A stretch of 64,000 nucleotides of DNA from JAWKTT01 sp041398965 (lineage in GTDB: Bacteria; Planctomycetota; Planctomycetia; Planctomycetales; Planctomycetaceae), in contig JAWKTT010000014.1 in NCBI GenBank assembly GCA_041398965.1, positions 1-64,000 on the forward strand, written 5' to 3'. Positions 46,461 through 55,291 of this stretch are shown here, one piece after another. The notes under the pieces are model-generated. The model ran no database searches and was not told the DNA's origin. It worked only from the letters and a program-made list of their open reading frames with translations. Every line of letters starts with the position of its first letter. Within the stretch, counting starts at the first letter, position 1. Both the position numbers and the translations under genes were made by a program.

Positions 46461-46523
46461 GGCGGGCAACCTTGTCCGCCATACGTCAAATCTGTCGATA
46501 CCTGTTTCGGACAGGGTTGTCCG
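46461..46523. repeat. Two adjacent palindromes, CGGACA-type
   Basis: GGCGGGCAACCTTGTCCGCC (46461-46480) is a near-perfect palindrome. CGGACA-GGGT-TGTCCG (46508-46523) is perfect. Both share a TTG(T)CCG core. They lie in the 388 bp between the M16 gene and ruvC, which holds no other recognised gene, and look like REP-type repeats. Confidence 0.65.
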
Positions 46524-46712
46524 TCGCACACGGAACTTTGGCAGGCCGTTGAGAGAATCACGAGACATTCGCTGAAGACCAGTGCCGGGAATAGCCGACT
46601 CGATCAAGAGGCCGGAGTGCGAGAGTGCGAACCAGTTCCTCTTTCGATTGTGTTCGAGTGGCGGGCGGGGTATTGTCTGGTTGGCAGAGGGATCTGCATT
46701 GGGAGGTCAGGG

Positions 46713-47249
46713 ATGAGCTTCGCCATCGGCAACGCTCAGCGAGCCGTCAACGTGCAACGCTATTTAGGGATCGACCCCGGATTGAACCGGACCGGCTACG
46801 CTCACTAGCGGACAGCCCATGGTCCGGCGGCTTGAGGGGGGGTAATCTCGATCGACACCGCAGTTGACCTTGGCCGAACGATGTAAGAGATCGCCATTGG
46901 ACTACGCGCGGAGGTCATGGAAGAACTGACTCCCGAAGCAATGGCGATTGAAGAAATCTTCTCTCATCCGGGCCATCCGAAGGCGGCCATCTTAATGGCT
47001 CACGCTCGTGGGGCCATCTTGCTGACGGCTGCTGAACTCGGGATTCCAGTCATTCACTATGCTGCTCGTCAAATCAAGAAGCTGCTGACAGGGAGCGGAC
47101 GAGCCTCGAAGGAACAGGTACAGGCGGCGATTCAGCGGGAATTGGGACTCGACAAAGTGCTTGAACCGAACGATGTGGCCGACGCATTTGCGGTTGCCCT
47201 GTGCCATTATCACAATGCCCGACTCAGCCCACACCAAGTTGCTGGTTGA
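46713..47249 (+). pseudogene. ruvC: Holliday junction resolvase RuvC, frame disrupted
   Basis: The first part reads VQRYLGIDPGLNRTGYA after an ATG with GGGAGG upstream, then stops at TAG (46806-46808). Homology continues in other frames as SGQPMVRRLEGG, VISIDTAVDL, AERCK, and from 46887 EIAIGLRAEVMEELTPEAM to the normal C-terminus. The frame goes 0, 1, 0, 1, 0, with changes near 46800, 46841 (seven G where eight are expected), 46871 and 46886. All acidic catalytic positions remain: LGIDPG, AIEEIF and NDVADAF. The total length matches RuvC. It is either a recent pseudogene or sequencing/assembly error. Confidence 0.85.
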
Positions 47250-47347
47250 AACGTCTCGTGGCAGGAATTGCTTCGCCTCCCACACTGAGTGCATGCTTCC
47301 AACTTGTCCCCTGTTTGTCGATGTCACATCGATAACGTGGCGATGTG

Positions 47348-48310
47348 TCAGACGGAGGGTTTCTTGTAGACGGTACCAGTATCGATACGGCAGAAACCCG
47401 CTCCACAGAGTGCTTTCAGGGCGAGCGGGTTATCGTCCGGGCCATGAATCTCGACACGGTCGATGAGGTCTTGTCTCAGGTTCCGGACAGTCTCAATGAG
47501 CAGAGCCTGTCCCATTCCTTTGCCTCGTTCGCTTTCGGCAACGAACATGTCGACCAATCCAATCGCTCGTTCATTCCACTTCGAGGTGTAGTGATCGAGA
47601 GAGATGATGGAGACGGCAGCCAAGGGTGTTTTGGTCTTCTTGTCGACGAGACGGAAACGGACAGATTCGAAGCGCCCCAGATGGGTGTACCACCACCAAG
47701 TCGGCTGATTGGGTTGATCAGTCAGCGTAAGTTCCGTCCGCCTGCGGATTGACATCAACCTCATGCTGAACGGGTCTTTGCATTCCAGAAGATCGCGGGA
47801 GTAGACGCCGAAAGTGTTGCCCGGCTGATATCCGAGCGATTGAAAGAAGGGGGCCGCGAGAGGGTCTGAAGCAAGAAATCCGCACGGTTTCGCGCCACCA
47901 TAAAGCGAAAAGTAAAAGGGGTCGCAACCTGAGAACTGTCCCGCAACGATCTCGGTGGCCGACGCCTGTCGGAGATACTCTTCGGCTCGTCGCACGAGTT
48001 CGCGTCCTACCCCCTGTCGTCGAAACTCTGGCAACACCATGACGGCACAGATGACACCAATGGACCGATCGAGGGATTGTTTGTCCTTCGAGAAGCCGAA
48101 CCCCGCATGCACGAACCCGACCACTTTCCCAGCTTCTTCGGCCAATATCAGCCCGAGGGGATCGAAGTAGGGCTGTGCGTAGTTAGCCGTCTCAAATGCA
48201 TCCGTGCAGGATGGCATCGAGGCCCCCCGCCCGAGTTCGCACCGGTTCCATAACCTCAAAATGTGAGGGGGATCGGTATTGCGAAACGTCCGGTAAGTGA
48301 ACTGAGACAA
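47348..48310 (-). CDS. Tandem GNAT acetyltransferase
   Basis: A 320-residue protein with two GNAT domains. The first has the acetyl-CoA motif VLPEFRRQGVGRELVRRAEE (about 92-111), the second has VAESERGKGMGQALLIETV (about 257-275). The acceptor is unknown. A 7-bp hairpin (47325-47347) lies just past its stop, between it and the convergent ruvC. Confidence 0.9.
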   Translation of the reverse strand: MSQFTYRTFRNTDPPHILRLWNRCELGRGASMPSCTDAFETANYAQPYFDPLGLILAEEAGKVVGFVHAGFGFSKDKQSLDRSIGVICAVMVLPEFRRQGVGRELVRRAEEYLRQASATEIVAGQFSGCDPFYFSLYGGAKPCGFLASDPLAAPFFQSLGYQPGNTFGVYSRDLLECKDPFSMRLMSIRRRTELTLTDQPNQPTWWWYTHLGRFESVRFRLVDKKTKTPLAAVSIISLDHYTSKWNERAIGLVDMFVAESERGKGMGQALLIETVRNLRQDLIDRVEIHGPDDNPLALKALCGAGFCRIDTGTVYKKPSV

Positions 48311-48446
48311 CGGAGCAGATCAACGAGCGGAGTGATGGGGGTGTGTAAGGCTGATTGTAGCAATCGAACTTCGAGCCGTCTCTCCCAAAAGGGGGTGACA
48401 AAGTTTTCGGGGACAGACGCACGATGGCCCTGTCGTTCGATTCGAA

Positions 48447-49559
48447 TCAATTGGACTCCGCCAACTCCTTGAGCACTTTGACTCCCCGCGCCAAGGTCTC
48501 ATCGCTGGCGGCGTAGGAGAGGCGGAAATGGGTGTCTTGTTGGCTGAAGACGTTGCCGGGAATGACAAGCAGATTGTGCTCGATCGCCTTCTTGACGAAC
48601 TCAGACCCACTTCCCCCCGGAGCCTTGAGGAACATGTAGAATGCCCCCCCCGCCCCCGAAATGTCGTAGTGAGAGCCGAGTTGAGACTGCATGTAGTCTC
48701 GCTTCCCTTTGTACTCGATGACCCGGTCGGAGATGTTGTAGTCCCACGCCTCGACCCCGGCCCACTGTACCGGATGGGGAGCACAGACAAAGGTGAATTG
48801 TTGAAGCTTGATCATCTGTTGGAGAATCTCCTGCGGGCCGTGACACCAGCCGATGCGCCAACCGGTCATCGAGTGTGACTTACTAAAACCATCGATGACG
48901 ATTGTTTGATTGTTGTACTTGGCCGGGCTGACGAACGGCCCGTCGTAGCAGAAGCTGCGATAGATTTCGTCGCTTAGGAGGGCGATGTTTTTCTCAGATG
49001 CCAGTTCAGCCAGTCCGCGGACTTCGGCCTCAGAGGCGACGTGCCCGGTCGGGTTGGCGGGGGAGTTGAACAGAATCAGCTTCGTTTTGGGGGTGATGGC
49101 CGCCCGGACTCTGTCGATGTCGATGCAGAAGTCGGGATAGGTGTCGATGAGTACTGCTTTGCCGCCTGCGAGGGTGACCAAGTGTTTGTACATCACGAAG
49201 TACGGATCGAAGATGATAACTTCGTCGCCGGGATTGACGAGAGTCAACAGTGTCAGCATGAGGCCACCGCTGGTTCCACTGGTGACAAACGCCGATCGCT
49301 GCGGGTCATCATACTCTGTTATTAGTGACGATTTCATCTTGTCGAGCAGCGGCTTAATCCCTTGCGATTGGCTGTAGGCGTTTCGCCCCGCATCGACCGC
49401 CCGCTTCATCGCGTCTTTAATCGCGTCGGGAGTGTCGAAGTGAGGTTGCCCGATGCTCAGGTTGATGGGGTCCGTCATCGTCGCGGCGAGATCGAACACC
49501 TTCCGAATTCCGGAGGCGTCAATTTGGTGCATACGATCAGCAATCCAAGGGTGCGACAT
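48447..49559 (-). CDS. PLP-dependent class I/II aminotransferase
   Basis: A 370-residue fold-type I enzyme resembling aspartate aminotransferases. Motifs are NLSIGQPHFDTP, FNSPANPTGHV, LSDEIYRSF and the PLP lysine Lys227 in IDGFSKSHSMTGWRIGW. The amino-acid substrate cannot be fixed. The start is uncertain: the ATG at 49559 gives the family's usual N-terminus, while starts at 49598 (GTG) or 49595 (ATG) would add 12-13 residues. Confidence 0.93.
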   Translation of the reverse strand: MSHPWIADRMHQIDASGIRKVFDLAATMTDPINLSIGQPHFDTPDAIKDAMKRAVDAGRNAYSQSQGIKPLLDKMKSSLITEYDDPQRSAFVTSGTSGGLMLTLLTLVNPGDEVIIFDPYFVMYKHLVTLAGGKAVLIDTYPDFCIDIDRVRAAITPKTKLILFNSPANPTGHVASEAEVRGLAELASEKNIALLSDEIYRSFCYDGPFVSPAKYNNQTIVIDGFSKSHSMTGWRIGWCHGPQEILQQMIKLQQFTFVCAPHPVQWAGVEAWDYNISDRVIEYKGKRDYMQSQLGSHYDISGAGGAFYMFLKAPGGSGSEFVKKAIEHNLLVIPGNVFSQQDTHFRLSYAASDETLARGVKVLKELAESN

Positions 49560-50048
49560 GAAGGGTGGTCCCAGAGTAGAAAGTTCGCTCGGCATCACCG
49601 ATCCCGCAGGACCGACTCAATGAAGAGTTTCGAGATTGCGTCGCCAAGTGTCCAGTCATCAAGGTGAGAGATTTGAGTTCATACATCACATGGTCACTCA
49701 AGCTCAGAGTTTACATCCTTGGGACCACGCGAGGTTCTCCAAACTTTTGGATGGTCCCCCCGACGCGGTCGAGGGGCTTTGGAGGATTGTGCGAGTCAGC
49801 GTCCGATTTCTGCGATGTTTCCCGAAGACAACATCCTGTTGCGATCGACAAGGTTTCCCGGCCAGAACGACGCTTCGTGGCACCGATTCGGAAAAACGTT
49901 CGAGTGACGTAGTCGAAGGGGCAATGTTTGTTAAACTTCCGTGTTGCCCCAGCATGTTAAAATACGACGTCCTGGCGAAGCAGCGACTGTGCGACGACTT
50001 TTCCGTCCCGCCCAAGTTCCTCCCCACTCCTCATCTGGAGACTTCGGA
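49560..50048. other. Divergent intergenic region
   Basis: About 0.5 kb between the aminotransferase and metalloprotease genes. Open plus-strand frames here do not resemble any family. Its last bases hold the GGAG ribosome binding site of the metalloprotease. Confidence 0.35.
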
Positions 50049-52727
50049 ATGCGTTTTCGTCCGTTCTTGGCCTGTTTGGCCAGTTGCCTGTTGCTTTGCT
50101 CCTCCGTTGCGATGGCTCAACAGGCAACAACCCCCGCAGCTCCTGCGGCCTCAAAGTTCGACCAACTCGTCACAGGCAAGAAGAAGCAGAACGCCGACGG
50201 GGCGGCGATGTGGACAACTTATCACTCCGACCAGCAGCTACTTGTCGAGATTCCAAAGTCGTCGCTGGGTAAGGAGTACATCATCCTCACGTCGATCGCC
50301 CGAGGGATCAGCAACGGCATGGTCATCGGCGGGATGAGTTGGGGCTTCGGCGACGACATCATCTGGACTTTCAAGCAGTCTGGCGACAAGTTGTTCGTCA
50401 TCCATCGTAACGTTCGCTACCGTGCGAAGGCAGGAAGCCCCGAAGCGACGGCGGTCGAGTTTGCGTACAGTGACAGCGTCATCTATGCCTTGCCGATTCT
50501 GACAACATCGCCGACCGGGGGCCTTCTGGTCGACATGACACGAGTCTTCATGAGCGATGATGCTGGAATTGGAAATGCGATCGGTCCAGGCTTTCGCTTC
50601 ATGAGCGATCGCTCGACCTGGGCGAGTGTGAAGCCCTACGCCAAAAACCTCGAATTGCAGGTGGCAGCGGTGTATGCCGGAGGGGGCGAAATCCAGACGG
50701 TTCCCGACACCCGGGGGGTTCAGGTCAACATTCATTACAGCATCAGCGAATTGCCCAAGGTCGGCACGAACGGCTTCAAGCCCCGCCCAGCTGACGACCG
50801 TGTCGGCTACTTCCTGACCGCGATCAAAGACTTCTCCGACCAGACCAACGACGAACACTTTGTGCGTTACATCAATCGCTGGAACCTGGAGAAACTCGAC
50901 CCAACGGCCGATTTGTCGCCCCCCAAAGAGCCGATCATTTTCATTATCGAAAAGACGGTCCCTGTTGCCCTGCGTCCGACGATTGAAGCGGGCATCCTCG
51001 AGTGGAACCGGGCCTACGAGAAGATTGGTTTTGCGGGGGCCATCCGGGTCGAACAAGAAGAGACCATCGAAGCAAAATACGGTCAAGAGATTGACCCAGA
51101 GGACGTGCGTTACAACTTCTTCCGCTGGATCACTGCTGACGCTGGTTTCGCGATGGGGCCTTCCCGAGTTGATCCACGTACGGGAGAGATTCTGGATGCC
51201 GATATCATCTTTGACGCTGGCTTCCTGGACTCGTGGAAGCAGGATTTTGAGCTATTCGTCGATGAGGACATCGCCGCCTTGCATCCGAATGCGGACGCTT
51301 ATCAGGTCGACAACAAACGCTTCGGCGAGCCATCCTCTTATCTGGGACGAAATCCCGGAGCCGATCATGCCTCTTGCTTATACTGTCGCCAGATGCAGCA
51401 ACAGATGGGCTACGCGACGGCTGTTTTCGCGGCTCAAGGAGAGTTGGCTGCCGATGGGAAGCTTCCCAAGGAGTTCATTCATCAGGGGCTGAAGGAAGTG
51501 GTCATGCACGAAGTCGGGCACACTCTCGGGCTGCGTCACAACTTCCGGGCGAGTGCCTGGAAGACTCTCGACGAGATCAATGAATTGGGCAAAGGGAAGG
51601 CCGAAGGAACGGTCGCCAGCGTGATGGATTATGCCCCGGCAAACATCATGCAGGACAAGACAAAGCAGGGGCTCTACTACACACAGACGGTTGGCCCTTA
51701 TGACTTCTGGGCGATTGAATATGGTTATCGTCCCGTGACCGGTGACCTTGCGGCAGAACTCAAAAAGATTGCCTCTCGCTCGGGTGAGCCGGGACTCGAT
51801 TACTCGACTGACGAAGACACCCGCTCGCTTGATTCCGACCCACTCTCGAATCGCTTCGACCTAGGGAAAGACCCGATCGCGTTTACGCGGCGGCAGATGG
51901 AGCATGCGTCCGCCTTGTTGCCCAAGGTGGTCGAGTCGACCGTTAAGGAGGGGGACGGCTATCAACGCGCACGACAAGCCTTTGGCATGTTAATGAGCGA
52001 ATACTGGCGGTCTGCCATCTTCACCGCTCGGTTCCCCGGGGGGGTCTATGTCCATCGCGATCACAAGGGGGACAAGGGGGCACGTCCACCCTTCGAAATT
52101 GTCGAAGCGGCGAAACAGCGTGAAGCGATGGCCCTGTTGACAGAGTCCGTCTTTTCATCTCCGAAAATTGATGGCGAAATGCTCAACTATCTCGCTGCCT
52201 CTCGGTGGAGTCATTGGGGGCAGCGGGACATGACTCGTCTCGACTACCCAATTCACGATGTCACCTTGAGAATGCAGGGACTCATCATGGGACAACTCCT
52301 GAGTCCACTGACTCTCGAACGCTTGCAAGATAGTGAGTACAAGGTAAAGGCTGATGAAGATGCCTATACGCTGGCTGAGCACTTGCGACTCATCTCGGAT
52401 GGTGTGTTCACTGAGTGGAACGGTCGTGGCAAGAAGGGCGAGTTCACCGATCGCACTCCGTACATCGACAGCTTCCGACGCAACTTGCAGCGAATGACAC
52501 TTCGGGCGCTGGCCGGTGTCGTCACGTCCGGTGGGGGGCCGGAAGATGCGCAAACTTTGGTGCGGATGCATCTGACTCGCTTGAATGACGAAATCACTGC
52601 AACCCTCAAGGCCAAGGACCTCAAGTTGGACGACTACAGCAAGGCCCACCTGAAGGATAGCCAGGTGCGAATCGAACAAGCCCTCAACGCGACAGTTATT
52701 GTTCCGGCCGCACTGCCACGTCGATAA
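50049..52727 (+). CDS. Secreted zinc metalloprotease (DUF5117/DUF4953-type)
   Basis: An 892-residue exported protein. A signal peptide (residues 1-23, ending AMAQ) is followed by a large N-terminal domain (SIARGISNGMVIGGMSWGFG) and the zinc motif HEVGHTLGLRH with His487, Glu488, His491 and His497, then SVMDYAPANI as the Met-turn. The C-terminal part ends with a helical domain. The family is common in planctomycetes and Bacteroidetes and is probably active at the cell surface; the substrate is unknown. The ATG at 50049 (GGAG upstream) is chosen because the signal peptide starts there. Confidence 0.93.
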   Translation: MRFRPFLACLASCLLLCSSVAMAQQATTPAAPAASKFDQLVTGKKKQNADGAAMWTTYHSDQQLLVEIPKSSLGKEYIILTSIARGISNGMVIGGMSWGFGDDIIWTFKQSGDKLFVIHRNVRYRAKAGSPEATAVEFAYSDSVIYALPILTTSPTGGLLVDMTRVFMSDDAGIGNAIGPGFRFMSDRSTWASVKPYAKNLELQVAAVYAGGGEIQTVPDTRGVQVNIHYSISELPKVGTNGFKPRPADDRVGYFLTAIKDFSDQTNDEHFVRYINRWNLEKLDPTADLSPPKEPIIFIIEKTVPVALRPTIEAGILEWNRAYEKIGFAGAIRVEQEETIEAKYGQEIDPEDVRYNFFRWITADAGFAMGPSRVDPRTGEILDADIIFDAGFLDSWKQDFELFVDEDIAALHPNADAYQVDNKRFGEPSSYLGRNPGADHASCLYCRQMQQQMGYATAVFAAQGELAADGKLPKEFIHQGLKEVVMHEVGHTLGLRHNFRASAWKTLDEINELGKGKAEGTVASVMDYAPANIMQDKTKQGLYYTQTVGPYDFWAIEYGYRPVTGDLAAELKKIASRSGEPGLDYSTDEDTRSLDSDPLSNRFDLGKDPIAFTRRQMEHASALLPKVVESTVKEGDGYQRARQAFGMLMSEYWRSAIFTARFPGGVYVHRDHKGDKGARPPFEIVEAAKQREAMALLTESVFSSPKIDGEMLNYLAASRWSHWGQRDMTRLDYPIHDVTLRMQGLIMGQLLSPLTLERLQDSEYKVKADEDAYTLAEHLRLISDGVFTEWNGRGKKGEFTDRTPYIDSFRRNLQRMTLRALAGVVTSGGGPEDAQTLVRMHLTRLNDEITATLKAKDLKLDDYSKAHLKDSQVRIEQALNATVIVPAALPRR

Positions 52728-52782
52728 TACAACTCCGCACAGACGTTGTCGTCCGTCGTTTTGACCGAGACAACGACAGACT

Positions 52783-52821
52783 CAAGAACTTCGCCCGCAA
52801 CATCAGCGTGTGAAGTTCTTG
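52783..52821. terminator. Hairpin between convergent genes
   Basis: CAAGAACTTC (52783-52792) and GAAGTTCTTG (52812-52821) form a perfect 10-bp stem with a 19-nt loop, followed by CTATTTGG. It lies between the convergent metalloprotease and hpt genes. The tail is not T-rich, so it is at best a weak terminator. Confidence 0.45.
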
Positions 52822-52889
52822 CTATTTGGGGACATCCGATTTGTTGACGATAAAGTTCTCGAGCAGACTTCAGCGACGGAATTTCGGCC

Positions 52890-53420
52890 TCATGGCGACG
52901 TCTCTTCGATCACCGCGATGTAAGGGAGGTGACGGTAGTTGTTGTCGTAATCGAGGCCATAACCGACGACAAACTCGTCTGGGATTTCAAAGCAAACATA
53001 GTCTGGCTGCACGTCGACGACCGCTCGTTCCTTTTTCCACAGCAGCACTGCCGTCCGAATGCTGAGGGGACCGGACTTTGCCACGAGGTGGGTGATGCCG
53101 GCCAGCGTTTTGCCAGTGTCGAGGATGTCGTCGATCAGTAACACATCGCGCCCACAGACATCGGGCAGGAATTCGGTGTTGATCTTTAACTCGCCGGGAG
53201 AGGTAGCAGTCCCCCGATAACTCGACGCATGCACGAGCCCCAGTTGATGGGGGAGTTGAATCTGTCGCATCAGGTCGGCTACGAACACGATGCTGCCGGT
53301 GAGAATGGCCAGAATCGTCAGCGGACGGTCGGCGTAGTCTTGGGTAATCTGTGCTCCCAGCTTTGCTAACGCCTGTTCGATTTCCTCCGTCGAAATCCTC
53401 GGAACGACACGTTGGCTCAC
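52890..53420 (-). CDS. hpt: Hypoxanthine phosphoribosyltransferase
   Basis: Salvages hypoxanthine and guanine to IMP and GMP in the cytoplasm. The 176-residue protein has the PRPP motif LLIDDILDTGKTL, the N-terminal ILTGSIVFVADLMRQI and the C-terminal DFVVGYGLDYDN-like EFVVGYGLDYDNNYR. It starts with GTG at 53420, which overlaps the TGA of the upstream gene as GTGA, with GGGGA about 6 nt before it. This implies translational coupling. Confidence 0.94.
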   Translation of the reverse strand: MSQRVVPRISTEEIEQALAKLGAQITQDYADRPLTILAILTGSIVFVADLMRQIQLPHQLGLVHASSYRGTATSPGELKINTEFLPDVCGRDVLLIDDILDTGKTLAGITHLVAKSGPLSIRTAVLLWKKERAVVDVQPDYVCFEIPDEFVVGYGLDYDNNYRHLPYIAVIEETSP

Positions 53421-53908
53421 GCTTGTCCCCAAGTTGGGATGGGCAATCGGGCGGCGTTCAGGTCCATCAGCGTCAGGACGGTATGCAGTCTTTCCCGACA
53501 CAGATGGCTGGGAACTGCGTCTCGTTTGTAGAAGTCGAGGTATTCCCACAAATGATCCCGGACACGTTCGACAGCAAAACAAACGACAGGATCGTTCAGC
53601 ATTTGAGGTGAGGAAAAGACCGCATGGCTACGGGATTCGAACTCGGGATAGAAGCAACTTCCCGTCAGGTGTTCAAAGTGACGCCAACGACAGAAACGTC
53701 GCCAGTAACGGCCGCACCAGTCATGCAGCGCAACCGGTCCGACATCGTAACCGTGCCGACAACTTAGGTGGTACTTATGCTCCTCCGCGTGGAGACGCCC
53801 GATGGAGTCGACCATCCAGACTCCCGACGTCCCGGCCCCCATGCCTTCTGGCATCGATCCCTGCGCGGAGTTTCCTGGAACGATAAGCGTTGAGCGCTGA
53901 ACCGTCAT
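53417..53908 (-). CDS. Unknown protein coupled to hpt
   Basis: A 163-residue protein, unrecognised, rich in His, Trp, Arg and Cys. The middle reads HKYHLSCRHGYDVGPVALHDW, then CGRYWRRFCRWRHFEHLTGSC, and a tail RDAVPSHLCRERLHTVLTLMDL. Its stop overlaps the GTG of hpt. No signal peptide or membrane helix is evident. The start is uncertain: the ATG at 53908 is used here, and in-frame ATGs at 54028 and 54037 would lengthen it; no strong ribosome binding site decides. The overlap with hpt is the main evidence that it is real. Confidence 0.65.
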   Translation of the reverse strand: MTVQRSTLIVPGNSAQGSMPEGMGAGTSGVWMVDSIGRLHAEEHKYHLSCRHGYDVGPVALHDWCGRYWRRFCRWRHFEHLTGSCFYPEFESRSHAVFSSPQMLNDPVVCFAVERVRDHLWEYLDFYKRDAVPSHLCRERLHTVLTLMDLNAARLPIPTWGQA

Positions 53909-54342
53909 GTTCTGAACACCGAAGAAGGAAGCGCTCTTCTGGAGCCGGTCCCGCAGAGGAGCACTTCTGCACAATTCCCGACCGCCACCTTCCAATGGCT
54001 CAAACTTGCAATGGTTTATATCGTCCATTGATTGCAATTGGCAAGTCTTTATTCAAGAAATCGATGCCACCCCGCCGATTCCGCAACTCAGTATTCCTGC
54101 CAGCGTCAGTGTACCGTTGGGATCAGCTTTCGAGTGGTGACGTCGCTGAATGGCAGGGGACAGGATTTTCGCCAATATGCGGGACGTTCGCACTTGCCGG
54201 GTGGATTCCCGATGAGTCCCGTTTCCTCGGGAATCGGTCTCCACTATGCTACGTCCCGCGATTGCGTTCTGCGTTTTTGCAGAATACGAGCGCGTTCTGA
54301 GCGTTGAGTCGGGCATGTGAGTCGTTCCTGGGAGGCAACAGG
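53909..54342. other. Divergent intergenic region with a palindrome
   Basis: About 0.43 kb before the glycosyltransferase. The only structure seen is GATTCCCGA (54204-54212) with TCGGGAATC (54227-54235), a perfect 9-bp inverted repeat with a 14-nt spacer, about 108 bp upstream of the glycosyltransferase start. It might be an operator or hairpin. Confidence 0.4.
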
Positions 54343-55200
54343 GTGAGTGAGGAATTTGATCCAGCGGGGACGTTGCTTGTGGGAGGCATTACGGGGGCTC
54401 CCTATACCGAAGAGTGGTACGAATCGCTCAAGCTGGTGCTCGGAGATTCGGGGTGCAAGCAACTTGGTTATTACAAATTGCCTCCGGGCTTTGTGCTGTC
54501 AGTGGTGATCCCCGTTTACAATGAGCGGAACACGTTGCCACAACTGCTCGATCGGGTACGGGAAGTGCCGGTAAAAAAGGAGATCGTGCTCGTCGACGAT
54601 TGTAGCCGCGATGGAACGACCGAACTGCTCAAGGAGTTTGCCGAACGGGATTGGAACGACCCGATGAACACGATCCGGGTCGAGTTTCACACGGTCAACA
54701 GAGGGAAGGGGGCGGCTGTCCGGACCGGCTTCGCGGCGGCGACTGGAGATGTCGTCATCATTCAGGACGCCGACCTTGAATACGATCCCGCGGAAATTCC
54801 TCGCTTACTTCAACCGATCGTTTCGGGCGAAGCCGACGTTGTGTTCGGGAGTCGGTTTCTGGGGGATCAACCGCATCGCGTCCTCTACTTCTGGCACTAC
54901 CTCGGCAACCGATTTCTCACGTTGTTGTCGAACTGTTTTACGAATCTCAACCTCACCGACATGGAAACCTGTTACAAGTTGTTTCGTCGGGATGTCATTG
55001 CCGAGATTGGCCCCAAACTGAAGCAAGACCGTTTCGGCATCGAACCGGAGATGACGGCCCGCGTCGCCCGCCGAAACTATCGCATTTACGAGATGTCGGT
55101 CAGTTACCGGGGACGAACCTATCAAGAGGGGAAAAAGATCGGAGTGCGAGACGGCTTCAAGGCGATCTACTGTATCATCCGTTATGGTCTGTGGGACTAG
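54343..55200 (+). CDS. Family 2 glycosyltransferase (dolichol-P-mannose synthase-like)
   Basis: A 285-residue GT-A enzyme: LSVVIPVYNE, VLVDDCSRDGT and the metal-binding QDADLEYDP. The conserved VFGSRFLGD and FGIEPEMTARVARR match polyprenyl-phosphate sugar transferases. No membrane helix is obvious at the C-terminus, so it probably associates with the membrane through its lipid substrate. The GTG at 54343 has GGGAGG about 8 nt upstream and is preferred over an ATG-less reading from 54304. Confidence 0.92.
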   Translation: MSEEFDPAGTLLVGGITGAPYTEEWYESLKLVLGDSGCKQLGYYKLPPGFVLSVVIPVYNERNTLPQLLDRVREVPVKKEIVLVDDCSRDGTTELLKEFAERDWNDPMNTIRVEFHTVNRGKGAAVRTGFAAATGDVVIIQDADLEYDPAEIPRLLQPIVSGEADVVFGSRFLGDQPHRVLYFWHYLGNRFLTLLSNCFTNLNLTDMETCYKLFRRDVIAEIGPKLKQDRFGIEPEMTARVARRNYRIYEMSVSYRGRTYQEGKKIGVRDGFKAIYCIIRYGLWD

Positions 55201-55291
55201 TCCCCCGCCACTGTCTGTACGACACGTTACTGATCGCGTTGTTTCATCGACGATCCCAGCACAATTCACGAGTTTCTGAGCCATCAATCCC

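Noticed and set aside
53434..53886. A plus-strand 150-codon frame opposite the hpt-coupled gene
   Set aside because: Arg/Ser/Pro-rich with no motif; the minus-strand frame has the GTGA overlap with hpt and a more protein-like composition.
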